A stretch of DNA of 64,000 bases. Source: Maylandia zebra. Taxonomy: Eukaryota; Chordata; Actinopteri; Cichliformes; Cichlidae. This document shows positions 47,601-58,679 of this stretch, in pieces (the first letter of the stretch is position 1; the number at the start of each line of letters is the position of its first letter). The translations under genes and the position numbers were made by a program. The stretch spans positions 13,016,286 to 13,080,285 of the forward strand of contig NC_135176.1 of NCBI RefSeq assembly GCF_041146795.1, read 5' to 3'. The notes below the pieces were generated by a model. It did no database searches. It was not told the DNA's origin and worked only from the letters and a program-made list of their open reading frames with translations.

Positions 47601-50600
47601 TTAAATTATTTGTGCTCACCCAGAGGAAGTTGTTTTCAGTTTCTGCGAATGTACAGTAAACATTTAATGTATGCTGTCACATTTCCGCGTGAAGCTTGCT
47701 GCAGAGAACGCAGTGAACAGTTTAGAACTGAAAGAAGTGCTTGCAAATACAACATGTTAGATTTGAGTTTGCTGGATTGGTTAACCTCCTGTAACCTCTT
47801 TGTGGTCTTCAAATTTAAAATCTGTCCCTCAGTTGTTAGCTAACTTATGACCCAAGTTCCTCTTTGTTAAAGCATTACGTCTATGTGTAGAATTTCAGCC
47901 CAATTTCTCCCAGTTCAAAGCCTTGCATGCATAGACGTGCATTGTGAGACAGGATTTGAAAGTGGTGAGTGTCACAGATGTCAAGGTGCGGAGCTGAGCA
48001 ACTGAAAACTCTACTGTAAACATCATGGTAGTCAAAGGGACTGTGAGAAGAAGACCTTTGGGGCCAGTCAGGAGAAAGTCAGAGTTGCAAGCAAAGCAGA
48101 TTTCCTGGAGGTGTCACAAGTGGGAGAGTGGTGTTAGGTTTGGTAGACAGGTAGAGCTGGATGTCATCAGGATAACAGTAGAAGCTTATATTAAAAAGTT
48201 GATTAAACTTACAGAAAATATATTCAGTGGAAATAAATAAGTATGTATGTAAGTATGTTTGCACTAAACTCTATATTTGCCCATGTACAGATTGTTTCTG
48301 AGATCACTAGCAATGACAGAGTGTTCAGTATATCACTGAGTTTCCTGTGTTGTTATCTCCTTTACACTCAGTGTACTGATGCGAAGGTGGAGGCTCTGTC
48401 CGATGCTCTCCAGACCACCATGGCCAAGTGGAAGGGTCGCATACCTATGCCCCTCCCCCTGGAGCTCTATGTCTCCTCAACCTTCATTGGTCTCTTCGTG
48501 GAGGAACAGATGGCAGAAGTTCTGAAGAGTTTTGCTGCTGACTTTGCCACTGAAGCCGCATCAAAAGCAGGTTCAAGTCCTCTTTTTCCCTTTGGTTAAG
48601 AGGTTATACATGAACGCTGTCTTGCAGACGCAGTGTTGGATACTAATGCTCCCAGGCTCTCTGCAGCAATGATTTAGTTCAAAGGAGTAGACAGACATTT
48701 GCATGCCTAATTGCTTTCTGACTAAGAGTTTTATGAAAGGATCAATACAATTCTCTCTTGCTTATCCCATGTATTAGAATTATTTGGGCAGAACTGCTTA
48801 ATGTATTATTATTTGGGGCTTGGTTCGCTAGTTGATACCATATCCTGGAAGTTCCTTTGCCTGGTTAAGAGAGTCCATCATGTAGCCATTGACGAAAAAC
48901 TACAACCATGGAACTGTATCATGGTACAGAGCCAGGCTAGCTAATAGTAACATGAGAGATAGGCTGTATGCTATCGTCAAGGTTAAAGGTCAGAAGTGGT
49001 ACTAGTATTTTCTATATTTTCAACTGGTGCATCCCAAGAAACCCTTAACTTTTGCATGGAAAAGGCACATATTAGAGTTAGGCTTAATATGGTTGGGCTG
49101 AATTGGGGGTACTTGTAGGCTTTGGAAAGATGCTGAAGGCCAGGATCCAGGTTTTCCCACATAAATATACCACTGTGACACGATCTGTAGTGTTAATTAC
49201 TTTACCTGCCAGTGCTTTTATTATTGTGGATAACTGGTGTGTATATGCTGTTCTTTTTTATCCTTAATCCAGATGTTCATGTTGAGCCCCATAAGAAACA
49301 GCTTCATGTCACGTTGGCTTACCACTTTCAAGCCAGTAGCCTTCCGGCTTTGGAGAAGCTAGCCAAAAATGTTGACGTGTCTGCAGGGTGTGACTGGCTG
49401 GCCGTGCTCTTCTCCAGGGATATTCGGTTTGCTAATCACGAGGTACACTCTCATTTAGTGCCATCTCTTAACAAGCATGTTTCCGCTCCTCAGTTGTAGC
49501 TCGGGCACTTGAAATTGCTGCCGTCTTAATGGCTCTTAATCATCTGGCCCCCCGCAGACACTGCAAGTCATGTACCCGTACATGCCTCAGAACGATGACG
49601 AGCTGGAGCTGTTGCAAGGAGACTTTATTTTCATGTCTCCGATGGAGCAGAGCACCGCTAGCGAAGGCTGGGTGTTTGGCAGTTCGCTGAGTACAGGGCT
49701 GTCCGGCCTCCTGCCTGAGAACTACGTCAACCGTGCCGATGAGTCTGATACATGGGTAGTCCATGGGTAAGGAAGGGAAAAAGGGTTGCTGTGCCCTTTT
49801 TAAAACTATTAACAATTTAAATCATTTGTGTTTTGTTTTTTGTTTCATTCTCTAGGTCTTTCTCCTTTCTTAACTGTGCCTCTCCATCGAACTCTAGCAG
49901 CACTGTTGGTGGGCTATTTTTTGATGGACAGCAAAATGACAGTTTACTTGACAGTCTTGTGGATCCTCCCAGCCTTCCAGGCCTCTGTCTTCCTATGCAG
50001 GTACAGCCCGTGTTAAAGTAAAAAAAACAAAAACAAAAAAACACCACAAACCTCACTGTTGTCCTGTAACAATCCCAGTAAAGAGTTTGTTAATGACAAT
50101 AATTACTGCGTGGGCTCCTAGCAGAGGCTCCAGATTAGTGCATGTTGTCTTTAATGACTCAGTTTCAAACAATTCTAATCGTAGGTGTCAAGACCAGCTA
50201 GTCAGCCGTCCCTGTCCAAGATGAGGCTGTTTGTGTGTCGCCATGGAGAGAGGATGGATGTGGTGTTTGGCAAACACTGGGTCACTCAGTGCTTTGACTC
50301 CAAAGGTAAGGGTTTAATAGGGGGATGACCATGTTTTTTACACATCAGTATGGCATTAAATACGTTTAACTTGATTTATTATATTTTATTTGTGTTGTGC
50401 AGGCAGATACATTCGCTCTAATCTCAACATGCCAACCAGTCTCCCAGCTCGAAGTGGTGGGCACCGGGACTTTGATAAGGATTGCCCAATTACTGTCTTT
50501 GGCGCCACACAGGCCCGTCTTGTTGGTTGGTATATTTTACTTTTATATCATTTACCAGTGTAAAGCTATCTGAGATTCTGAAGAATTGAGCTTTTTAAGA

Positions 50601-52040
50601 CTGAAATGTTTTATTTCCCATACTACATGACATTCTTGCCTGTGGAATCACACTGTATTTTGTCCTATCTCAGGGGAAGCCCTGTTAGAAAGCCATACAA
50701 CAATAGACTTTGTTTACTGCTCTCCTTCTCTTCGATGCATTCAGACTACTCAGCACATTCTTCAAGGTAGGACCTCATCTTCACAGGCGTCAGTGTACTG
50801 ACACCAGCACCTACTCAGCTTCTTTCTACTGTGTGATATTTTCAATGTTAGCTTTGAGTCATAAATCTTTAGTTCAGGTCTTATCACAGTGAGGCTTTTC
50901 TAGGTCCATTTTATAAAGTGTAACGGGACCTTCGTAGTATTTAGACACATCAATATGTCTGCTTTAAAAAGGCAAATCCTTTTTAAAGGTTACCTCGTTT
51001 GCACATATTTATACATTTCCTTTACATTTTACTCCAAAAAGAGTAAGTCTCAGTTCAACTCTCTGCCAGGTCTCCAGCAGGACGGAAAGACAAAAATCCG
51101 TGTGGAGCCAGGATTGTTTGAATGGACCAAGTGGGTTTCAGGTACATGTTTACCTTCCTGGATCCCTCCAGCTGAGCTGGCTGCTGCTAATCTGAGTGTG
51201 GACACAACATATAGGTACACAGCAACACTAACACTATGGAGGTTGTGCTGTTTTCTCTGATCCTACAATCTACTTCACCCCTAGTATCTATTTCGTTTTT
51301 CTCCTAGACCTCATATTCCCATAAGTAAATTGACAGTTTCAGAGTCCTATGACACCTACATCAGCAGGAGCTTCCAGGTGACCCGAGAGATCCTGACTGA
51401 GTGCAAAAACTTGGGTAAAGTATAATAATTAACATGTATCCAGGATTTTTAAGTAATTGCTTAGTAAGCATTAAATGTTGCCAACATTCACAGGTTAAAA
51501 CAGCCACTTTATGTAGATAAAACTGTAGTTTTCAGTGTTGTACTTTTAAACTTCTTAGCTAGACTTTTTAGCTCGTAAAACACGCGTATCCAAGAAACTA
51601 AACATCATCAATGGCTTAGTTTGGGACAGAAAGCTTATGGTATCTGAGGAATGTGACTCTATGTTCTCTACCTCTTTCACACAGGAAACACGGTCCTGTT
51701 TGTGGCCCATGCTTCCTCCCTGGAGGCCTGCACTCGCCAGATACAAGGCCTCAACCCCCAAAACTCCAAGGACTTTGTCCAAGTTGTTCGAAAGGTCAGT
51801 GTAGCGTTTCAGTTTCGGCGCTTCTTTGATTTCCTTTGTAACTTCTCCCTTTCCCAATGCTTTTTTTGGACAACATGCACATCTGTGTCTTCTTTTGTCC
51901 AGATTCCTTACTTGGGATTTTGCAGTTGCGAAGAAATGGGAGAGACTGGGGTGTGGCAGCTGGTCGACCCACCAATTCTGCCTCTGACACACGGGCCCAA
52001 TCACAGTTTCAACTGGAGGGAAATGCTAATGCAAGATTGA
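34280..52040 (+). CDS. ubash3b: UBASH3B (TULA-2 / Sts-1) ubiquitin-binding, SH3 and histidine-phosphatase protein
   Basis: Fourteen coding exons: 34280-34407, 47033-47086, 47335-47521, 48372-48570, 49273-49442, 49558-49766, 49856-50000, 50185-50305, 50403-50525, 50674-50766, 51070-51214, 51308-51414, 51685-51794 and 51903-52040; 1929 nt, 642 residues. Domains: UBA (about 29-62, LLSMGF), 2H-phosphoesterase-like region with HIT at 115-117 and HVT at 201-203, SH3 (about 249-308, ending LLPENYV), and a C-terminal phosphoglycerate-mutase-type phosphatase (377-642) with Arg383-His384, Arg387, Arg466, Glu494 and His569, the positions known as catalytic in mouse Sts-1. It dephosphorylates Syk/ZAP-70-family and other activated tyrosine kinases and binds CBL and ubiquitin. 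The start matches the MAAREELYSKV start of family members. The 50-residue SH3-to-phosphatase linker (exon 7) is the least conserved part. All catalytic residues are present, so it should be active. UBASH3A is unlikely given the near-identity to UBASH3B. Confidence 0.96.
37175..37730 (+). mobile_element. Tc1-like transposon 3' portion (family C)
   Basis: CCGAAAATGGCCAAGCCGAT, GAGCATGCATTCCACGTACT and AGGCCTGCAAAGCATGACAA follow the order of a fish Tc1 transposase C-terminus (a WPSQS-like stretch, HAFH-like, then AWQS). The tail GTGCAAAAATAGCTGTAAAT is the 3' UTR. There are many stops and indels. The family differs from A and B. Confidence 0.55.
40174..40211. repeat. Perfect inverted repeat (15-bp arms, 8-bp loop)
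   Basis: CCGTACACTGCTTGC at 40174-40188, loop TTTGTACG, then GCAAGCAGTGTACGG at 40197-40211. The pairing is exact. It lies in UBASH3B intron 1 within otherwise unremarkable sequence. Confidence 0.9.
40532..41465 (-). mobile_element. Tc1-like transposon (family B, copy 2), split by a SINE
   Basis: The left end ACTGCTCAAAAAAATCAT and the following ATCATGCTGGATATCTATAC match the copy at 32010, as do GGTGCCGTTGCCTAGCCTGT and AAAGCACAGGGTGCAAGTGG right of the SINE. A SINE at about 40700-41015 interrupts it. The right terminus is lost. The copy is dead. Confidence 0.75.
40700..41015 (+). repeat. tRNA-derived SINE with (ATT)n tail
   Basis: It opens GGGGCGACCGTGGTTCAGGG (tRNA-like head), has a B-box-like GGTTCAATCACC at 40746-40757, a conserved core (GTTGGCCAGAGGGGCCGATG and GTGTGTGAATGTGAGAGTGA), a 3' end AAGCGCTTTGAGGGTCTCGA and an (ATT)n tail at 40992-41015. 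It is almost intact, unlike the transposon it lies in, so it inserted later. Confidence 0.85.
43618..43830 (-). mobile_element. Tc1-like transposon fragment (family D)
   Basis: CATTGTTGTGGAGGATGTTTG, GACCCACTCTTCTTTCCAGC, TCGTGGTCGACTCAACG and CACTGTGCTTGACAACCAGT are, in order, from the transposase region of a fourth fish Tc1 family read in reverse. The middle is deleted. Recognised from memory. Confidence 0.55.
46716..46737. repeat. 22-bp perfect palindrome
   Basis: The half-site ACAGGGAGATG is followed directly by its exact reverse complement, with no spacer, about 300 bases upstream of UBASH3B exon 2. It could be a dimeric binding site or chance; see findings. Confidence 0.9.
47537..47598 (+). 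repeat. (GT)31 microsatellite beside UBASH3B exon 3
   Basis: An uninterrupted GT run begins 16 bases after the exon-3 splice donor (GTCAGT at 47522). It lies on the transcribed strand, so the pre-mRNA carries a long (GU)n tract. Confidence 0.95.
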
Positions 52041-52990
52041 AGGATTTGCTCTTTGGCTCTCTTATCTTGAACTGCTGAACAAAAAGTGGCTTCCATCAAA
52101 AGACATCATGCAAAAAACAAAAAGAAAAAACAAAAAAGAAGCGCATAAATGAAGGCAAATGTATTCAAACACACTGCTCAGGAACGGGAATGTACAGTTT
52201 GTGTGGAGATTACAGAAAAATGTGTTACAGTTTGGGCGGGACTTTGCTGCATTATCCTCAGCGATATACTTGTTAACCCAAAATGTAGAGGTGCTGCGAG
52301 GAATGCAGATGGCTGTTTGATTTGTTGATGGTTGCCGATGAATCAGGTTTTATGTCACGAGAGGGTGCCTCATTAAACTGTGTCTGCGGGCCCCTCTTTG
52401 GCAGAGAGGGGAGTGGGTGACGACTTTGTGTTCTGCTGCCTTCTCACACACTGTGACCAGAATTAGTTGAGAAAGACTTGTGTATCAGAAAAACTATATT
52501 GCCGTGGGTCAAAAATAACTATTTAACTTGTAGCTGTGACCCTCTGGTGAAAAAAAACAAACACAAAAAGCACAAAAGAAATGTTGACAATCAGACAGGG
52601 AGGAACTGATCTTCATCGTTTTTTGGTGCTCAGGTGGGTAGCTTGTTATAGGTTTGATTCCTGTAAAATGTCATATCATTTTCTTCTGTGTTGACATTTA
52701 CATGGCCACATGACTCATTTAATCTTGCTGTAAGCCATGGCCTATGGGATTTGTCTGGAGACAACCAAGTCAATATGACCAAGAAAATTTATATGATAAT
52801 ATACAGAATGTTGCTGTGTTGTTGTTTTTTATCGACTGAACCTTCTGCTTGCTTTCTCTGACCACGACAGTACTTTTTCGACAACGTGATGAATTTTACT
52901 TTTTCTGGATTACATAAGATATCAGTTATTTGCTGCATGAATCTGAAAATCCACCGATACTCTAAAAATTAATAAAACAAGGTTGTGGAG
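52041..52990 (+). other. ubash3b: 3' untranslated region of UBASH3B
   Basis: Follows the stop at 52038-52040. It contains A-rich tracts (52100-52140 and 52550-52575) and ends at an AATAAA (52971-52976) followed by GT-rich sequence (CAAGGTTGTGG), a typical cleavage context. Confidence 0.65.
52971..52976 (+). terminator. ubash3b: Polyadenylation signal of UBASH3B
   Basis: AATAAA about 930 bases after the stop, directly followed by a G/T-rich downstream element. Confidence 0.6.
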
Positions 52991-55900
52991 CTACGAAGGC
53001 CAGCATATATCAGCCCTCCATGTCTTCTGTAAAGACCTTACTCCCTCTTCTCGTGCAGCAAGAAAACGAGCATAAGTGGACACTGCAGTGCAGTAGAGCA
53101 GTGCTGCCAATATCCCCTTACTGTAAACTGTCTGCACAAATGCATATCAAATAAGTTTAGTTGCTTTAGGGTTTATTCTGTACCAGTTGCAACATCTGAT
53201 TTGTTTTTAAAACAGTAATGAATACAGGGACATCAAACTCATTTTACACTTTGATATTAAATCTCTGAGCACAGGTTTAATGTATTTGTATTTTATGTTA
53301 TGTATGTGTGGTGCTTTTGCACCACTATATTTTGGATACAATGTACTCAACACCATTTATTTGAAGGCTTTAGGTTTTTCTTGTGTTGCAGATAAATTGC
53401 ATTTTATTAGAGCAAGCTATTCAGCAACATATAAGTAATTAAAATTATTAAAGAGACATACACATGAATGTATAATTATGACAATATGTATAATAATAAT
53501 AATATGTATGAGTCTGAAAATTGCCATTCTACATAATTAGTACAGGTACTATTTGAGGTACCTGTACTATATATGTACTTCAGGTATTTTAATGTTTGAT
53601 TATACAAACTGAGTACTGTTAGGCTACCAAGTAAGGTTGTAATTTTTACTAAAGTAAAAAGTCTGAATGCTTTTTTCCACTTTAAAACAACTGTCCACCG
53701 CAGAGTTATATTTAAAGTCTTGTGCAGAACCCCTGCGCATGAATCTGAAAATAATTCTTTTCTATGATAACTTTATTTCTGATTAAATATCTGGATTTCC
53801 TGGAGCCCCCTGTGCCACCCTATTTTTTTTTAAACCCAGTGGCATACATCTCTGATTAAAAACACTTGTGCAAGTCATAAACGAAAAGGAACTAGTTTTT
53901 TGCAGATACTTAGACCATTCACACATTTTATTTTCAGACATCATGCTGCCAGTTGTGGTTTATAACATTTCAGACTTCCGTTTCTTTCAATTGCCTACTA
54001 TGAACCTTGCACTGCCTGCAAAGAGGATTTCTTGCTTAATGTGTGAAATTTATCAACATTTTATGAATCTGAAATATTAATTTAGGACATAGTATTATTT
54101 GTGAGTTTATATAATTCTTCTATGCTAGCTAAAAGTAATTGCGCTAACCTGTTCACCTGAATTTCCTCCTAATTGTTCGAGGCGCTTAGTATAATGCACT
54201 TTTAATAGTGACGAAACTTTAAAAACTACATTTTATTTTAAATCCGTGGGACCACTAACAATATCTTAAACTCACTACAGGTTAAAGCGCACAGGTGAAA
54301 AGCACCTGGGACATGAATAACTACTGTATTAGCATGGTAGCCCCACAAATGAAACTTTCTAGCTAATACAGGCTCTTCCACGTGATATGAGAAGCTGAGG
54401 AGGATATAAGGTACGTTTGATTTATGGCCTACTGCTCATTGCATAGTCTAGTTGTCAGAGTAGTTAAAGCCGATATAGTGTATAGCAAATATTACATTAA
54501 CAGTATATCTTGTAGTATGTTAAGAGGATTGAAGATTCAAGAGTCAGTTGCTACAGGTGGCGCAAAAAAAGAGACTTAACATAAACATACTGACATAGTA
54601 TAAATAGAAATACAATAATTAAACACAATTTACTGACATGTAGTAAAAAGTAGAAAGTGTGTGTATACACACACATATACACATATGTTTATGTCTACGC
54701 TATTTACAGGCTGTGCGCATGTCTATGTAAAACATATTCAAGAGGGTTGTAATTGTGTGAAGCTGAGCAGTATAAAGTGCACTTTACATGAGTTATTTAG
54801 CACATTATAAAATGTATATAAAGAAATATGTCAGATTGAAGCAACATAGCTCAATCCGCCTTACAGTGTTTTAGATACTGTCATATGAAGTGCCTTTAGT
54901 TTCAATTCTTGCTGTAAATATGTAGCCTCAAACCTTTTTTTGTTATTACTGGCTTTTTTGACAACTGTAGGGATTATCTAAGGATATGCATCTTGTTCTA
55001 AACTGTATAAAAAACGGAATTATTACAGAATTTTAAATATAAATTATCACTAGGAGTAAATTGAGTGCTTCTAAAATCTTTGTCTGCGTTGCCCGCATTT
55101 CACTCACACTTAAACTCTTGGCATGCAACACAGCGCCTTCTAGCACTCACGCTAGATGGCGCTGTTAAACCAATCTCAGAGTCCCGCGTAGTCAGTTACT
55201 CACAGGCTCACGAACACTATGAGCCAGCAATTTCTAAATTCTGCCCCGGGTAACATGTAGATTAACACTGATCCTGGTGTTTGATTTGTTTTGCCTCAGA
55301 GAGCTGTGTGTTGGGCCTGAGTGGCATTTAAACTAATTCAGTTGTAGGTTCCCTGCACTAAAATCTAAGAAGAAAAATAGGACTTTATCTAAAATTGTCA
55401 AATGTAGTTTTTTGACAGTGAAAATTTTTATTTTTTTAAATTGGGAATCGGAAAAACATGGATTGTTTTACTTAGCAGCGATTACTTAACAATTGCTTTT
55501 GATTGTTATTAATAATACATTACGAAGTAGTGTAAAAGACTAATGTTTAATGATAGCTGATCAACACATCATAAAGAAAACATCTACACAAAAACAGCAC
55601 AGTAGATATTTTTTAGGGCTTACTGGTTCGGTTATGATGGTTTACATTTCATGTATACATTCTTTGGTAAGGCGCTGAGGGTAGTCGCAATCTTGACCAA
55701 CATCCCTTTAAGTATTCTGCAGGTGTTCATAACTTGATCACACATGGAAATAATCTCAGTCTATTAGTTAATTAATTTAGACAAATTAATGTTCAATTCA
55801 GCACAAAGAAATGCTTTAACAAAAGTCTGTAAACACAGTTCTATCCTCTCCGTTGGTGCAGAGGTCAAGCACAGGCAAAGAAAGAAACCATGCAGAAACT

Positions 55901-58480
55901 GAGCAGATATTTTTGTTCAGAGGTGCGCGATTAGGCCTTGGCCCAGTATGCATTCTCCTTCGTCGAGTTATGCAGCCGCTGTGCTACACTTAAGATTGAA
56001 TAACTAACTAATTGGGGTTAGGGTTTGGAAGACCTTAATTTTTAATGCTGAACAATGAATTGGTATTTTTAAAAAGGATTTCTTCCTTTATGCATGTATT
56101 TTCTATCAAATGAGTCTTGAAACATCAGTATGATTTTTTAAAACTTATTGTGTTATTACTACTTAGATAATCTCTTAACTATATGAGCTGTTTTTATACA
56201 TCGAATTTTTAAGTCTGTCCTTCTTTCCTGTGAAAGCGCATTAAAGTTTTGGGTTTTTGGGGGGAACTTTGGGCATGGATTGCAGTGTAGAAACTGGAAT
56301 ATTAATTTAGTCGTTACGGTGATTATAATGTGAAACAGTTACCTGTTTGCACATCTGTCTGGCTTTCATTTTGCAGTTGTGTCAAATTAAACTCAACTCA
56401 CTCTTGTGTGAGATATCCTGCTCTTCAGTTGCTAAATGATCCACTGTGTTCACAAGCTGTTTTCCTGCTTTGACTGTGTGCTGTTTGAGCAGACCACTTA
56501 AAGTGTTTTCCAGAGCTTTTTGACTAAAAAAAGGGTTTTTGGGTGGGAGCAGTGAATCAAAACTGTGGAGCTGCCAGCTTTAAAACCCAAACGGTAAGCT
56601 GAAAAATGCTAAAACGAAGTTAAAAACAGAGGTTTGTGACTTCTTCCATTAGAGATAAGTGCTATGAAGACTTTCACAGTCCAATATTAAGGTGATCTGT
56701 AAATAATAGAAGAAGATTGTCGTTGATGAATATTCATGGGCTTGATTATAATGTAGATTTTACTCTGGGTTACATGTGCCACAATTACATTGCTGGTCTT
56801 TTTTTATTTGTGTCCTCCGTCTAAACTTTTTGGAATTCAGAGTCATTGTGAGAGGTGTCTCTTGGCAACTTTGAAGGTCTTCAGACACATTGCAGAACAG
56901 CATTGGCAGTTTGCAAGTGGCTGTCATAAGTCCTTGGGCCTTCGTGTTGGCAATAACATGAACCAGATTACTGGGGGTCCTGACATATAGCTAAGTCAGT
57001 TTGGAAAAGAGTCAAAATTCTTGCTCTGTGTAGCGCCCTGGCTAGTTTATGACAAAACCAAGAATTATAAAAAAAACCATTTTTATTTCAGTCATTTTTA
57101 TTTCAGTCATGCTTGACAGCATGACATCAAATGTGAAGTCATTGGCTTGTCACTCGAGCAAAGCAGCTCTAGCAAATAAACATGAAAATGTCAATTTTTC
57201 ACAGAAGCACAAGCTTAGGATTAGGCAACCAGTTCCTGCAGAGCTAGTCATTCTGACCAGCGATAAGGTTGGACACAGCTGTCACGAGTTAAGTGAGGCC
57301 ATAACACATCATCACGATGAGCTGAAGTGCCTGCAGAGTACAAGAACAGAAAAACATGGATATACTGTACTGTTACAGATTGACGGATGTCTTAGTGTTA
57401 GTGCTTCTCAGTGTGGGGTACAGTTATTAATCGACTTTGGATATGTGGATGGACTTAAGCGCAAACATCATCAATCATAGTGGTAGCAAATGAACAAACA
57501 TTTTTGAGAGCTAGCAGAAGCTATTTGAAAGCAGCATCCCTCCGAACAAAAACTTTTCCAGGAGCCTTCACCTTTACTGATTTATTAAAACAGGTTTCAC
57601 CATCATCATGGCGAGCATTCGCATCTGCTCTACTGAGCACACAATGCAAGCCGTTACTATAGTATAACTATACTATAGTCTAACTAACTAGTCAGTCGTA
57701 CTGAAAATTCGTAAGAAAGGTCAGTTAATGTGAGAGATTTCTAGCTGTTTGCCAGGATTAATGCAGCATGTGAAATATATGACATATGGCCATGCTTATA
57801 GGTCTTTGATTATACAGATATTTTTCATTCATGTATCTCTGTGACGAGTCACCTGAAATTGTGTCAAAGGATCATGAAATCTGGGCTATTTAAAGTAGAG
57901 CAGCTAAAGGATTACTGTGCATATAAAGTGTGTATCTTTTTTTCTCTGCACCACTGAAAAGACAGAAGCAAGCAAAAGGTTTGAGCTTTTTTTTTAAGGA
58001 TTTAAAACGCTCGTGAAAATTCAGTTTGACTGTTTCTGATTTTTATGTCAATGAAGAGGATCGTACTTTTAAACAAGTGTGGATAAAAACAAACATTTCA
58101 CACTGTTTTGCTCTGCTTTGTCGTACAGAAGCAGTTCGGTGTTTTTTTGGTTTTTTTGTAACCAGGAAAAGACGACAGTCCTGCATTATGCGTTGAACCG
58201 TTAACAGGAAAAAGTTGAAGAAAAAGAAACTTCTGAGCCCCTTTCTCTTTGTGTCTTGGAGCTGTTTAGGAGAGAGGGAGGGGAGGTGCGTGGAGGGGGA
58301 GGAGGAGGTAGGTGGAGTAAGGTTGGAGTTCCACACAAGGGGCGAACTGCTGGCAAAGGAGCTGTTTTATACTGTGCTTCTCTAAGCTGTCTATGCCTTC
58401 TCTGTTTGTGTTCACTGGGGGTCTGCGTGCACCTGTGTGTTTGAGCACTGGTGTCTGTCATTCCAGTTGGTTGTTTATCA
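52991..58480. other. Intergenic, no gene seen
   Basis: AT-rich. It contains a perfect palindrome at 53540-53567 (GTACAGGTAC, 8-bp loop, complement), another at 57656-57679 (ACTATAGTAT, 4-bp loop, complement) and a CTCF-like motif at 55148-55164. The 143-codon frame at 57049-57480 is the longest open run but has no recognisable domain, no splice-supported neighbours and ordinary base composition, so I do not call it a gene. Confidence 0.5.
55148..55164. promoter_or_regulatory. Candidate CTCF binding site
   Basis: CACGCTAGATGGCGCTG fits the CTCF core motif (CTAGATGGCGC type). It lies in the gene-free interval downstream of UBASH3B, where a domain boundary would be reasonable. Motif match only. 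Confidence 0.4.
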
Positions 58481-58675
58481 GTGTTGTCATGTTAGCAGCT
58501 CATGCAGCAGTCAGTAGGAGAGAAGCAGAACCGGACCTGCTAATAACAAAAACTCAGAGCAAAGGAACGGTGTTTGGAGAGTTTCTGCCTCCATCTTGAG
58601 ACGAAAGAAATCTGAGGAACAAACTTGCCTAGCTGGAATGAAAGACTGACAACAAGCAGACTTGTGGGGAAAAGG
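58481..58675 (+). other. Candidate 5' non-coding exon of an off-window gene
   Basis: GC content rises from about 58240. The stretch ends GAAAAGG|GTAAGT, a strong splice donor at 58676. No ATG-initiated frame continues across it, so if it is an exon it is untranslated leader. The gene would continue to the right. Unproven. Confidence 0.3.
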
Positions 58676-58679
58676 GTAA

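Noticed and set aside
47326-47619. Minus-strand frame with a His-Thr repeat
   Set aside because: Translation of the (GT)n microsatellite and antisense of UBASH3B exon 3.
57049-57480. 143-codon open frame as a gene
   Set aside because: No domain, signal peptide or splice-supported neighbours; composition like the surrounding AT-rich DNA.
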